Source: Paenibacillus jilunlii
GTDB taxonomy: Bacteria; Bacillota; Bacilli; Paenibacillales; Paenibacillaceae
Length of the DNA: 64,000 bases
Direction of reading: 5' to 3'
NCBI RefSeq assembly: GCF_900102965.1
Contig: NZ_FNGM01000011.1
Span: 171,375-235,374 of the forward strand
Shown: positions 27,682-36,545 of the stretch, one piece after another
Position numbering within the stretch: the first letter of the stretch is position 1
Layout of the letters: each line of letters begins with the position of its first letter
Notes under the pieces: model-generated
The model's database searches: none
What the model was told of the DNA's origin: nothing
The model's input: the letters and a program-made list of their open reading frames with translations, nothing else
Position numbers and translations under genes: made by a program

Positions 27682-28011
27682 ATGAGCGAGAACAAAATTA
27701 CATCCGATCTGCTCCGTGGACATACCGATACGATGATTTTACGGCTCTTATCCGAAGCTGACCGCTACGGGTACGAGATTGTCAAGCTGATTGCCGAGCG
27801 TTCGGATGGTGAGTATGAATTAAAGGAAGCCACGATGTACTCCAGCGTCCGGCGGCTTGAGGCGGACGGTGATATCGAATGGTATTGGGGCGATGAATCT
27901 CAGGGTGGACGGCGTAAATATTTTAGGATTACCGAAAAGGGCAAGGCGGCTTATGCCCGCAACAAAAGCAACTGGGAGTACGCAAAGCGTGTGCTTGAAA
28001 ACTTATTATAA
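27682..28011 (+). CDS. PadR-family transcriptional regulator
   Basis: A 109-residue PadR regulator. The winged helix is clear: DTMILRLLSEADRYGYEIVK, ATMYSSVRRLEADGDIEW, and a RKYFRITEKGKAAY wing. Short members like this usually repress a neighbouring transporter and respond to its drug-like substrate. It is the first of four closely spaced genes (14-, 15- and 0-base gaps), so it is likely to control the ABC exporter. Confidence 0.93.
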   Translation: MSENKITSDLLRGHTDTMILRLLSEADRYGYEIVKLIAERSDGEYELKEATMYSSVRRLEADGDIEWYWGDESQGGRRKYFRITEKGKAAYARNKSNWEYAKRVLENLL

Positions 28012-28025
28012 GGAGAGTTGATGTT

Positions 28026-28889
28026 ATGAATGAGAAATTGACCCACTATTTGAATGGCGTGTTTGCACCCTACGATGGGGTGAAAAGCGCCACCGAACTA
28101 AAGGCCGATCTGCTCTCCGATTTGCAGGAGCGGTTTCGTGAACTCAAAGCCGAGGGCAAGGACGATGACACAGCGTTTGAGATGACCATCAGCAGCATCG
28201 GAGATATTGAGCAGACGGTACAGGAGGTCGCCAATCTCTCCCGTTCGCTGGAACGGCAGGTGGTGACAAACTTCAGTTCGAGTAACCTCTCAAAGAGCGA
28301 CTTCGCAGGCGTTACCGCACATAAAGGAAAATTCGATGGGAGCGCGCTGCATGGCTCGGACTTCTCGGGTGCAGACTTGACGGGCAGCTCGTTTAAATCC
28401 AGCGATGTGCGCGAAGCCCATTTTGACGGCGCAAATCTGACGGACTGCAACTTTTTCGCGCTTGATCTGGCGGGTGCAAGCTTCCAACGATCCATCCTTG
28501 TGCGTACCAATTTCAGCAAGTCGTGGCTGGCCGGGACCAAATTCATCGATGTAAAGCTGACCGACGTCAATCTAACCCTGTGCGACCTGAGTAAAACGAT
28601 CTTTGAGAACTGTATTTTCGACGGCGTGGACTTTAAGTCTTCCAACCTGACGGGGCTGTGCCTGGACGGGATGACCTTTCTCGGCGTCAAGTTTGACAAA
28701 GCGGGGCTGAACGATGTTTCGTTTAAAGGCGCGACACTTAAAAATGTGTCATTCCCTATGTCGAACCTGTCCAAGAAGTATTACCGCGCCATCAAAACCG
28801 TCTGCTTCGACGGTGCGATGATGGATAAACTGACCTACGCCGCGCTCAAGGGTATGGAAGCAGACTTGTCCAAAGTTACAGTTATATAA
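28026..28889 (+). CDS. Pentapeptide-repeat protein with N-terminal HAAS-like domain
   Basis: A 287-residue protein. Residues 1-75 form a short helical domain (ATELKADLLSDLQERFRELK, DDDTAFEMTISSIGDIEQTV) of the type seen in PadR-partner proteins (DUF1700/HAAS). From about 85 to 260 there are pentapeptide repeats A(D/N)LXX (FSGADLTGSSF, FDGANLTDCNF), which fold into a right-handed beta helix. AAGGAGAGTTG precedes the ATG. It lies between padR and the ABC genes. A scaffold, sensing or self-protection role is possible; no function is established. Confidence 0.85.
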   Translation: MNEKLTHYLNGVFAPYDGVKSATELKADLLSDLQERFRELKAEGKDDDTAFEMTISSIGDIEQTVQEVANLSRSLERQVVTNFSSSNLSKSDFAGVTAHKGKFDGSALHGSDFSGADLTGSSFKSSDVREAHFDGANLTDCNFFALDLAGASFQRSILVRTNFSKSWLAGTKFIDVKLTDVNLTLCDLSKTIFENCIFDGVDFKSSNLTGLCLDGMTFLGVKFDKAGLNDVSFKGATLKNVSFPMSNLSKKYYRAIKTVCFDGAMMDKLTYAALKGMEADLSKVTVI

Positions 28890-28904
28890 AGGAGGGGAAA
28901 GAAG

Positions 28905-29666
28905 ATGCAAACCAAGTCAATTCAAGTAAAGGGACTGCAAAAGTCCTACAAGCAGCTGCAAGTCCTAAAGGGCGTAGACTTCGAGGTGGAAAAGGGCAGT
29001 ATTTTCGCCCTGCTTGGCTCCAACGGCGCGGGCAAGACAACGGTTGTCAAAATCCTCTCTACACTGCTCAAACCAGACAGCGGAACCGTCAGCGTAAACG
29101 GATTCGACGTTGCAGCGAAGCCCGACAATGTGAGGCAGGCGGTCAGTCTGACCGGGCAGTTTGCCGCCGTGGATGAGGTTTTGACCGGACGGGAAAATCT
29201 GATCATGATTGCCAAGCTGCGGCATCTTAAATATCCGCGTCAAGTTGCAGACGATTTGCTGAAACGCTTCGGCTTAACGGACGCCGCCAACCGTAAGACC
29301 TCTACTTATTCGGGTGGTATGCGCCGCAGGCTTGACATCGCCATGAGCCTTGTAGGTAAGCCGCAGCTTATTTTCCTCGATGAGCCTACCACCGGGCTTG
29401 ACCCCGAGGCACGCATTGAGACTTGGAAGATCGTCAAGGAGCTGTCGGACGGTGGAACGACGGTATTCCTGACCACTCAGTATTTGGAGGAGGCTGAACA
29501 GCTTGCCGATAGAATTGCCATTCTGCATGAGGGCAGGATTATTGCGGGTGGCACGCTTGAGGAATTGAAAAAGCTGTTCCCGCCCGCCAAGGTGGAGTAT
29601 GTTGAAAAACAACCGACACTGGAAGAAATTTTCCTCGCCATCATCGGCAAAAAGGAGGCCATTTAA
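28905..29666 (+). CDS. ABC exporter ATPase, DrrA type
   Basis: A 253-residue ATPase with Walker A LLGSNGAGKTT, signature YSGGMRRRLDIAMSL and Walker B LIFLDEPTTGLD. The C-terminal LEEIFLAIIGK extension is typical of daunorubicin-resistance type (DrrA) ATPases. The stop is immediately followed by the permease ATG, so the two form an exporter for a drug, lipid or peptide. Confidence 0.93.
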   Translation: MQTKSIQVKGLQKSYKQLQVLKGVDFEVEKGSIFALLGSNGAGKTTVVKILSTLLKPDSGTVSVNGFDVAAKPDNVRQAVSLTGQFAAVDEVLTGRENLIMIAKLRHLKYPRQVADDLLKRFGLTDAANRKTSTYSGGMRRRLDIAMSLVGKPQLIFLDEPTTGLDPEARIETWKIVKELSDGGTTVFLTTQYLEEAEQLADRIAILHEGRIIAGGTLEELKKLFPPAKVEYVEKQPTLEEIFLAIIGKKEAI

Positions 29667-30434
29667 ATGGAAACGGCAAAAAACCATTTTTTCAGCGACA
29701 TGAGCGTGATGCTTGGACGTTCCATGCGCCATATTTTGCGAAGCATGGACACCATCATCACGGTCTGCATCACTCCGATTGCGATGATGCTGCTGTTCGT
29801 CTATGTGCTCGGCGGTGCAATCCGAACCGGTACGGATAACTATGTGAACTACCTGTTGCCCGGTATCCTGCTGATTGCGATAGCAAGCGGTATATCCTAT
29901 ACGGCTTACCGCCTGTTTTTGGATAAGCAGCGGGGTATCATTGAACGGTTCCACTCCATGCCGATTGCGCGTTCCACTGTGCTGTGGGGGCACGTGCTGA
30001 CCTCTGTGGTATCCAACGTCATTTCTGTTGTCGTCATCATTCTCGTAGCGCTCATTATGGGCTTTCGCTCGTCGGCAGGGGTACTGCCTTGGCTTGCCGT
30101 AGCCGGTATACTCGTGCTGTTTACGCTGGCTTTGACTTGGGTCGCGGCGATTGCCGGACTGTCCGCAAAATCGGTGGAAGGTGCAAGCGCCTTTTCCTAT
30201 CCGCTTATCTTCCTGCCGTTTATCAGTTCGGCGTTTGTGCCCACCGAATCGATGCCGTCAGTCGTCCGTGCCTTTGCTGAGAACCAGCCGGTGACCTCGA
30301 TCGTGGAAGCCATTCGTGCGCTGCTGTCAGGTCAGCCGGTGGGCAATGATATATGGGTCGCTCTTGCCTGGTGCGTCGGAATTTTGCTCGCTGCCTATTT
30401 CTTTGCAATGAGAGTGTATAAAAAGCGGGTGTGA
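29667..30434 (+). CDS. ABC-2 type permease, DrrB type
   Basis: A 255-residue membrane protein with six hydrophobic segments and the ABC-2 signature region (GASAFSYPLIFLPFISSAFVP followed by PSVVRAFAENQPVTSIVEAI). This is the DrrB layout. AGGAGG lies before the ATG within the ATPase stop region. It is the last gene of the padR operon; no clear terminator is visible before the convergent gerC at 30521. Confidence 0.92.
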   Translation: METAKNHFFSDMSVMLGRSMRHILRSMDTIITVCITPIAMMLLFVYVLGGAIRTGTDNYVNYLLPGILLIAIASGISYTAYRLFLDKQRGIIERFHSMPIARSTVLWGHVLTSVVSNVISVVVIILVALIMGFRSSAGVLPWLAVAGILVLFTLALTWVAAIAGLSAKSVEGASAFSYPLIFLPFISSAFVPTESMPSVVRAFAENQPVTSIVEAIRALLSGQPVGNDIWVALAWCVGILLAAYFFAMRVYKKRV

Positions 30435-30520
30435 TCCACTGACGGATACGTTATTTGTTGGATGGGTGCGTTGCAGTGTTACCGGGTGATGCACCCCGCC
30501 TTCCCTTTCCTCCTATCCGG

Positions 30521-31627
30521 CTACATATATTTACCGTAGTCCTTGATTGTCACTTTAATCCGGCACTCTACTTCAACCCCGGGATAAACCTTGCTCCAAT
30601 CGAGACTTTTCCATGCCTTATAAGTAAGGCTGTTCCTTACATATTGTCCGATGCCAATGCTGTCCACATTGTTCTGCTGCAGTTTCTTTACCATTTCCTG
30701 AGCCTTGCCTCTGATATATTCAGCGACATCTCTTTCCAATTCATGACGTTTTTTACTCTGTGAAAGATCCTCATGTCCGGTATATTCAAGCACCGAGCCT
30801 TGGATGGAATCAGCAATAATAAACTTGAAGCGGTTGTCTCCGAGATGCTGCACGCTTACCTTGCGCTTATTCAGCATAGAGCTGAACATAACCCTCACTT
30901 TTCTGCCATTTCTTTCACCTAAATTAATCGACAATTCGCCTTGTTTAATATCCCCCCGGAGCAGGGCAAAGATAATTCCATCTTTGGACGGAATTTTCAT
31001 CACAAAGCGGCCATCCTGAAAAAAAGCAATCCCGGAAATGCCGGCCCTGTCCCCCTGATCCTTTACGATAGGAACAATCGGATCGATTCCATCATCGTGA
31101 TAATCCCTGGTGAACGCATACAGTGTAGTTGGCGGTATGATGTTGGAAGAGCTCTCTTTTTCCAGCAGATGATTAACAAATGTGCCTGTATCCTTATTGG
31201 ACTTAAATGACTTGGACAGCAATTCACCAGCTTCTCCATCCACTATGGCCACTTGGACCCCCAGAGCAATGGACGGATCGCGTAAAAGCGTATCGATATG
31301 ATCACCAAGCCCTTCCTTGGCCAGATTTAATCCAAACAGAACAGTTCTTAACTGACCGCTGACCAGACGAAGATCAATTTGTTTAGATAACAGCACCCTT
31401 GCTTCTTTGAGGCTGTCGGTGACTGCCTTCAGCAGCTGCCTGCGTTCCGAAGATTCCGGATCAATAACCGGAACGGAATAAACCGTTTTTAGCCGGTCAT
31501 TCTCCGCCAGGTCGTAACTGGCAGTTTGCACCATTCCCAGCTTTTCAAGAATCCTTTCATCGCTATTGCAGCCGGTCAGCAGCAGCACCAGCAGCAGCAG
31601 GAGAACAGCAGACAGCCGTTTATACAC
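30521..31627 (-). CDS. Germinant receptor C subunit (GerC family)
   Basis: A 368-residue Ger(x)C lipoprotein. The signal peptide ends in LLLTGC with the lipidated Cys at about position 20. The C-terminal Spore_GerAC domain ends VYPGVEVECRIKVTIKDYG. It lies at the outer face of the spore inner membrane with GerA and GerB. Start GTG at 31627, overlapping the gerB stop by 8 bases. The germinant is not predictable. Confidence 0.93.
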   Translation of the reverse strand: MYKRLSAVLLLLLVLLLTGCNSDERILEKLGMVQTASYDLAENDRLKTVYSVPVIDPESSERRQLLKAVTDSLKEARVLLSKQIDLRLVSGQLRTVLFGLNLAKEGLGDHIDTLLRDPSIALGVQVAIVDGEAGELLSKSFKSNKDTGTFVNHLLEKESSSNIIPPTTLYAFTRDYHDDGIDPIVPIVKDQGDRAGISGIAFFQDGRFVMKIPSKDGIIFALLRGDIKQGELSINLGERNGRKVRVMFSSMLNKRKVSVQHLGDNRFKFIIADSIQGSVLEYTGHEDLSQSKKRHELERDVAEYIRGKAQEMVKKLQQNNVDSIGIGQYVRNSLTYKAWKSLDWSKVYPGVEVECRIKVTIKDYGKYM

Positions 31628-32699
31628 GGGACACCCTCCTTCCCTGAAGGAGCAGCAGCGCTATCAATAATACAGGCAGACCAAAAGCAATCCCGGTGGC
31701 AGCGTATCCCAGATAGAGAATCCAGTTATTCACCTGATCCAGGGTCTTAGGGATAAAGGAGATACAGTAGGAGATGACCGTCAACAAAAAGGCCAGCACC
31801 GGAATCTTTAATTTGGGAATTACTCTTCTCATTGCCTCCAGCGCCCCCCACCAATACATCGCAACTGTCATCAGAATCAAAAAGAGGAAAAACCCGTAGA
31901 GCATATTTTCCAGACGCTCTATAAACGGAAACTGGATATAGCCCAGCAGATCCAATAGCGGAAACAGCAGCTTTTTCAACTGTCCAAAACTGAAAAAACC
32001 GAAACAGACCAGGGATAAACAAATGTAAAGCAGAGATAAAAAAGCATTTCCTGCATAAATGGCAGCCAGCGATTTTTTGCTTTTATCCATATAAGGAAAC
32101 AGAAGGATAGACAATTCATAACCCAGATAAGCGGTATATAGTTCGAGAGCCCCTTTAACCTGGTCATGGCCCCCCTGTAAAATGAAGGGTGTCAGGCGTA
32201 CCCAACTAAAGGATGGGAGAAACCAGAATAAGAGAAAATACATCCAGAAAGTCATCCAAAAGAAGAAGGTCGCCGCTTTGGATATCGTAAAAATCCCTTT
32301 AATGATCAGCAGAAAAAGCAGAACATCTACAGCCATCTTGAATAACATCGGATTGGTTGTAGGGAAAGCAATCATTTGAAATAAAAGCACATATTTTTTA
32401 CCGATCATGCAGCCGAAAATCAGCCAGACAGAACACAGACCCAGATAGACAGGATACAGTACAGCTTTGGGAATGGACCGTTCCATGATTTCAAAAACCG
32501 ACTTCCCGTCTCCCAACCGGTGAACCAGTGTGATCAAATAAATATTAAAAGACGTCACCAGCAGACCCGGCAGCAGAACCAGCCATCCGTTTGTCCCGAA
32601 ATAGTCAGCCAGCTGGCGCGGCAGGGCGAAGACAACGATACCGATTTGACTCATATATACCAGGACCGCAACATGGAAGGGGCTGAGTTTCTCCATCAT
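31620..32699 (-). CDS. Germinant receptor B subunit (GerB family)
   Basis: A 359-residue integral membrane protein of the GerAB/APC amino-acid transporter superfamily, with about ten hydrophobic segments. The N-terminus (LSPFHVAVLVYMSQIGIVVF) and the PSFSWVRLTPFILQGG loop are typical. GerB forms the germinant-binding part of the receptor. It lies between gerA and gerC with tight spacing. Confidence 0.93.
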   Translation of the reverse strand: MMEKLSPFHVAVLVYMSQIGIVVFALPRQLADYFGTNGWLVLLPGLLVTSFNIYLITLVHRLGDGKSVFEIMERSIPKAVLYPVYLGLCSVWLIFGCMIGKKYVLLFQMIAFPTTNPMLFKMAVDVLLFLLIIKGIFTISKAATFFFWMTFWMYFLLFWFLPSFSWVRLTPFILQGGHDQVKGALELYTAYLGYELSILLFPYMDKSKKSLAAIYAGNAFLSLLYICLSLVCFGFFSFGQLKKLLFPLLDLLGYIQFPFIERLENMLYGFFLFLILMTVAMYWWGALEAMRRVIPKLKIPVLAFLLTVISYCISFIPKTLDQVNNWILYLGYAATGIAFGLPVLLIALLLLQGRRVSRV

Positions 32700-32713
32700 A
32701 AAATTCCTGACGC

Positions 32714-34135
32714 CTACTTTCTTTTGATCTGCCTGAGTGGATTAGGCGATTGGGACTGGGAAGGCCGCCGGGTTAAAAAGGTGAACGGCGCACGGATAAA
32801 AACGTCCTTCCAATCTCCAAGCACCATCGGGGCGACCGGGGTTAAATAAGAGGAACCCAGGCTTGTGAGGCTGGAAATATGCGTTACAATCAGGGTAACT
32901 CCCATGGCTATCCCAATATTTCCCCAGATCCCAGCCAGTATGATAATACCAAAGCGGACCAGCCGGATCGAGGCACTCATCATATAGCTGGGAATTACAA
33001 AAGAGGCGATCGCAGAAGAGGCTACAGCAATAATTAGGACATTACTGGTCAACCCCGCCTGAACAGCCGCTTGTCCAATTACAATCCCGCCTACAATCCC
33101 GATGGTTTGTCCAATCTTGGTCGGAAGCCGGGCGCCTGCTTCCCGCAGCAGCTCAATCATGGTTTCCATAAGCAGCGCCTCGTAAACCGGCGGAAAAGGC
33201 ACTCTGTTCCGCGATTCAGCCAATGTCCGAAGCAGTGCTTCGGGAATCATTTCGTAATGATAGGTAGTTACAGATACATAAAATGCTGTGAACGAAATCG
33301 TAATCAGCAAAGCGAGATATCTTAACAACCGGAGTGCCGTTCCCAAAGCCCAGCGCTCATAGTAATCATCCGGTGAAGAGAAGAATTCAAAAAAAGCGGA
33401 AGGTGCGGCTAATGCGGTCGGACTGTTGTCAATCAGCGTGATAATCCGGCCGGCCGCCAGCTTGGAGACAGCTACATCGGGCCTTTCGGTAGTCAGAAAT
33501 TGCGGAAAAACCGAATTAGGACTGTCCTCCAAAAACTGGGTCAGCATCCCTCCATCATTGATAGCATCGATTTCGATCCGTTTAATCCGCTTCTCCAGTT
33601 CCTCCACATATTTCATATTGGCAATATCTTTAATATAAAGGACATACACGCTGGTTTTGGTGATCTCTCCGACAGAATACTCCTTGATTTTCAGATGCGA
33701 GCTTTTAATTCTTTGGCGTATCAGCGAGATATTGGTAATGGCAGATTCCACAAAAGCGTCATGGGGACCGGAAATAATGGTTTCGGTTTCGGATTGCTGT
33801 ACATCGCGCGTTTTCGGGCCATAAATATTAAGCAGATAGATATCCTTTTCGTGAAAAATGGCGGCGCTGCCCGCAAGGATTCCCTCAATCACTGTTTTAG
33901 ACTCTGTTACCCGTGTAAATTGTGACTGTTGGAATAACTGCTCCACCTCATCAAGCTGAACCTGGGCAAAGGGTGCCAGAATCTCATCTGTAAACAGTTT
34001 CTGGTCCACAATGCTGGGAAAGTAGACAATGTCGGTCCGTATTTCCGGAAAGGACCGGAAGATCAAATCCGCGCATTGGTCGAATTCTTCAAGAATATGC
34101 CGCAGCATAGGAGTACTTTGTGGGTTGGCATCCAT
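32714..34135 (-). CDS. Germinant receptor A subunit (GerA family)
   Basis: A 473-residue spore germination protein. The soluble N-terminal region carries the conserved LEDSPNSVFPQFLTTERPD segment, followed by membrane segments with the PPVYEALLMETMIELLREAG motif. GerA subunits form a pentameric channel that releases ions on germinant binding. First gene of the gerA-gerB-gerC operon; the ATG is preceded by AAAGGCGGG. Expression in the forespore (sigma-G) is expected, but I could not find a well-spaced sigma-G promoter. Confidence 0.93.
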   Translation of the reverse strand: MDANPQSTPMLRHILEEFDQCADLIFRSFPEIRTDIVYFPSIVDQKLFTDEILAPFAQVQLDEVEQLFQQSQFTRVTESKTVIEGILAGSAAIFHEKDIYLLNIYGPKTRDVQQSETETIISGPHDAFVESAITNISLIRQRIKSSHLKIKEYSVGEITKTSVYVLYIKDIANMKYVEELEKRIKRIEIDAINDGGMLTQFLEDSPNSVFPQFLTTERPDVAVSKLAAGRIITLIDNSPTALAAPSAFFEFFSSPDDYYERWALGTALRLLRYLALLITISFTAFYVSVTTYHYEMIPEALLRTLAESRNRVPFPPVYEALLMETMIELLREAGARLPTKIGQTIGIVGGIVIGQAAVQAGLTSNVLIIAVASSAIASFVIPSYMMSASIRLVRFGIIILAGIWGNIGIAMGVTLIVTHISSLTSLGSSYLTPVAPMVLGDWKDVFIRAPFTFLTRRPSQSQSPNPLRQIKRK

Positions 34136-34345
34136 AAGATTAACCCGCCTTTACCATAAGTTTTTGGTAGTATTCCCACAATCCCCTTGGATATTATTCA
34201 GCATAGCTGATCCGAATTCATACTTTTTCCAATTCTTGTCCATCTTGATCTATGCTATAATGAACCCAAATTACAACGATGAAGAATCCCCCTCCCACAT
34301 CCATCATCCATCGATAAATTATTGAATAGCTGAGGAGCTGTAGCG

Positions 34346-34786
34346 ATGAGTGACCCGATACTTCAACAGATACTAACAGCCTTGACAGGTGTGCAGTCTG
34401 ACTTGAGCGAAATGAAAGCGGATTTGGCAGGAGCCAAGCTGGAGCTGGGCGGATTGAAGTCCGAAATGGGTGACGTCAGATCCGAAATGAGTGACGTCAG
34501 ATCCGAGATGAGTGACATCAGATCCGAAATGAGTGATATCAAATCCGAAATGAGTGACATCAGATCCGAAATGAGTGATATCAAATCCGAGATCGCCAGC
34601 ATTAAAGAGGATACCAAGCTGATCCCGCTGATTCAGCAGGCTGTTTCGGAAGTGAACGCTGAGGTAATTGCTACCCGTGACACCATCGAACGCATTGAGG
34701 AAACACTGCGGGGACATGACGTAACACTTGATTTGTTATCCAGACGATCCATCGATCAGGAAGCTGCTTTGAAGCGGATTAAATAA
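34346..34786 (+). CDS. Heptad-repeat coiled-coil protein
   Basis: A 146-residue protein of unknown function. Residues about 38-85 consist of near-identical heptads (SEMSDIR/K) encoded by tandem 21-bp DNA units at 34460-34585. Flanking regions are also helical (VQSDLSEMKADLAGAKLEL, TRDTIERIEETLRGHD). The whole chain is predicted coiled coil with no membrane segment. Similar small proteins exist in Bacillales without known role. A terminator follows. Confidence 0.8.
   Translation: MSDPILQQILTALTGVQSDLSEMKADLAGAKLELGGLKSEMGDVRSEMSDVRSEMSDIRSEMSDIKSEMSDIRSEMSDIKSEIASIKEDTKLIPLIQQAVSEVNAEVIATRDTIERIEETLRGHDVTLDLLSRRSIDQEAALKRIK
34460..34585 (+). repeat. Six tandem 21-bp repeats inside a coding region
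   Basis: Units begin at 34460, 34481, 34502, 34523, 34544 and 34565 and read TCCGAAATGAGTGACATCAG with variation at a few places; a partial seventh starts at 34586. Alternation of 'gacatcaga' and 'gatatcaaa' variants suggests duplication of two-unit blocks. Confidence 0.85.
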
Positions 34787-34810
34787 ACGTCTCTGTATAT
34801 CATATCCACA

Positions 34811-34842
34811 CGGTTGCCTTCATACGGCAGCCGCTTTTTTTT
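34811..34842 (+). terminator. Terminator of heptad-repeat gene
   Basis: CGGTTGCC pairs with GGCAGCCG (one G-T pair), followed by eight T residues, 25 bases after the stop codon. Confidence 0.85.
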
Positions 34843-35094
34843 GGGCCAAGCCCGTTTAGGCCACCTTTCCCGGCGCTAATCTTGAACGGCTCTGCGGTGA
34901 TTTCAAATCGTCTCCTCCCAGGAGACAGATATCTCCCGCCCAGAAACAATTCCCTTTATCCACGCAAATAATTCACATATTTCTGTCTTTTTCAGGCGGA
35001 CACACCTTTTAAAATCATTTTATTGTGTTATAATGAAAGCGTAACCAAAGGAGCTGTGAACAATAGATTTCATCGCCCAAGGAGGATGGAAGAA

Positions 35095-35280
35095 ATGCTG
35101 GCAGGACTGAAAGAACTTAAGAATTGGGTAGCGGGAATGTGGCAGCCGTGGATGAGCTCAGAGGAAGAGGACTACTGGAAAATCGAATATTCGGCAGAGC
35201 GCCATCTGCACACTCCGCCATCGCCAAGCCCGCTCACCTATCAGGAAGAAGCACGTATCAAATCTGTGAAATACCACTAA
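35095..35280 (+). CDS. Small hypothetical protein
   Basis: A 61-residue protein beginning MLAGLKELKNWVAGMWQPWM and ending in a Pro/Ser/His-rich tail. The start at 35095 is chosen because AAGGAGG lies 9 bases upstream; an ATG at 35086 directly abuts the ribosome site. I do not recognise a family. It has an amphipathic Trp-rich N-terminal helix. A terminator follows, which supports an expressed gene. Confidence 0.6.
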   Translation: MLAGLKELKNWVAGMWQPWMSSEEEDYWKIEYSAERHLHTPPSPSPLTYQEEARIKSVKYH

Positions 35281-35330
35281 TCCAACCGCTAAACAAGATG
35301 CATACATTCAAATAATGCCCTTGAACATAC

Positions 35331-35372
35331 AACTGCGTAAACCGGAGACATTCCGGTCTGCGCGGTTTTTTT
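35331..35372 (+). terminator. Terminator after small hypothetical gene
   Basis: AACTGCG pairs with CGCGGTT around an inner ACCGGA/TTCCGGT hairpin, followed by seven T residues. Confidence 0.8.
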
Positions 35373-35398
35373 AATCCCCAATATGTTGATGGGAGCAG

Positions 35399-36160
35399 CT
35401 AATCTCGTTTCTTCCCGACTGCACCAAGATAGATAACAAATTCTTCATCACCGTCTAATTCTAAAATCTCATCAATTAGCTTTTGATCATAGATTCCAAT
35501 TGCGCAAGCACCTGCACCGATGGATTCACTGGATAAGTAAAGGTTTTGGCATACATGTCCGACATCGATGAGGATTTTTTTGTGAGCTGAGATGTCATAC
35601 TTCCATTCGGAACGGTAGGGTGTTGTACTCCATGCAAACAGTACAGAAGCCTTTTTGGCAAAGTTAGGGACAAAGGGCTGATCTAGAGTAACCGCATCAA
35701 TCTTCTGTTCAAGTTCATCTAATTCAAACATAAATAAGAGCTTATGTTCGACTGGAAGGTATCTGTAGATTCCTTGACTAATGCCTTCTACCCGCATAAT
35801 AATTAGATAGGTTTCAAAGGTATGTGTCGCCCCACTGCAGGGTACGGTCCGCAGCGTAAGTCCGTTCTTATTCATACCGGTGATCCCTTGAGTGGCCCAT
35901 AGTAAATAGGATAACTCCTCCAGACTTAAATTTTCCGCAGAATAAAACCGGGTGCTTCTTCTCTGACCTATACAATCAAAAATGTTTTCTTTACACACAA
36001 CGTTTTTGCTGACCTTGGGCAAATCAATAATTAGTGACCCGGAATGGGCAGGCTTAACAATGGGCGGTTGTGGAAGTCCTTTGATCTTATCTGTTTTTAT
36101 ATGTTTAAATTCATGAAAATTAGATTTGAGAAAGTTCCTTTGTTGTTCATATCTTGTCAT
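35399..36160 (-). CDS. SagB/ThcOx-type nitroreductase-family protein
   Basis: A 253-residue FMN-dependent oxidoreductase of the SagB/ThcOx branch. RRSTRFYSAENLSLEELSYL is the flavin-phosphate motif, TVPCSGATHTFETYLII and YRYLPVEHKLL are typical of the branch, and DVGHVCQNLYLSSESIGAG is the late FMN segment. SagB enzymes oxidise azolines in TOMM peptides, but no YcaO cyclodehydratase or precursor peptide is seen nearby, so a general nitroreductase role is equally likely. Base composition is more AT-rich than its neighbours, which may indicate transfer. Confidence 0.85.
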   Translation of the reverse strand: MTRYEQQRNFLKSNFHEFKHIKTDKIKGLPQPPIVKPAHSGSLIIDLPKVSKNVVCKENIFDCIGQRRSTRFYSAENLSLEELSYLLWATQGITGMNKNGLTLRTVPCSGATHTFETYLIIMRVEGISQGIYRYLPVEHKLLFMFELDELEQKIDAVTLDQPFVPNFAKKASVLFAWSTTPYRSEWKYDISAHKKILIDVGHVCQNLYLSSESIGAGACAIGIYDQKLIDEILELDGDEEFVIYLGAVGKKRD

Positions 36161-36251
36161 AACAGATCCCCCTAGATTACCTTAATAGCTTTAATTTATC
36201 ATGTCATAAAAATAAGATTGTGATCTAACTCACCATTCGGTAGTTTGGGCC

Positions 36252-36290
36252 AACAAAAAACCTCCCTTCATCCCAGAGGATAAAAGAAGG
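36252..36290 (-). terminator. gerE terminator
   Basis: On the minus strand CCTTC..TATCC pairs with GGAT..GAAGG around a small loop, followed by GAGGTTTTTTG. It lies about 30 bases after the gerE stop. Confidence 0.6.
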
Positions 36291-36320
36291 CATAAACGCG
36301 TCGCTTCATAAGTAAAGCAG

Positions 36321-36545
36321 CTAGATCTTTAGCTCCCCAAGCTTAATCAGCTCGACAACCGCTTGCGAACGGCCTTTGACGTTTAGTTTTTGCATGACGT
36401 TGGAGATGTGGTTGCGGACGGTTTTTTCGCTGATGAATAACAATCCGGCAATATCCCGTGTTGTTTTGTCCTGCACAAGAAGCTCGAATACTTCGCGCTC
36501 ACGGTGCGTCAAGAGAAATTTGCTGTGATGTTCGTTCCCTTTCAA
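36321..36545 (-). CDS. gerE: Sporulation regulator GerE
   Basis: A LuxR-type helix-turn-helix protein. LLTHREREVFELLVQDKTT, then LFISEKTVRNHISNVMQKL, then KGRSQAVVELIKLGEL closely match Bacillus GerE, the late mother-cell regulator of coat genes. The start is taken as TTG at 36545, with AAGGAGGGG 8 bases upstream. This gives exactly 74 residues, the length of GerE in Bacillus subtilis as I recall it; the ATG at 36587 would add 14 residues and has no ribosome site. It is monocistronic. sigma-K control is expected; I did not find a clear promoter. Confidence 0.9.
   Translation of the reverse strand: MKGNEHHSKFLLTHREREVFELLVQDKTTRDIAGLLFISEKTVRNHISNVMQKLNVKGRSQAVVELIKLGELKI

Noticed and set aside
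34136-34210. sigma-G promoter before gerA
   Set aside because: TGAATA and AATACTA are present but 20 bases apart, longer than the usual 17-18.
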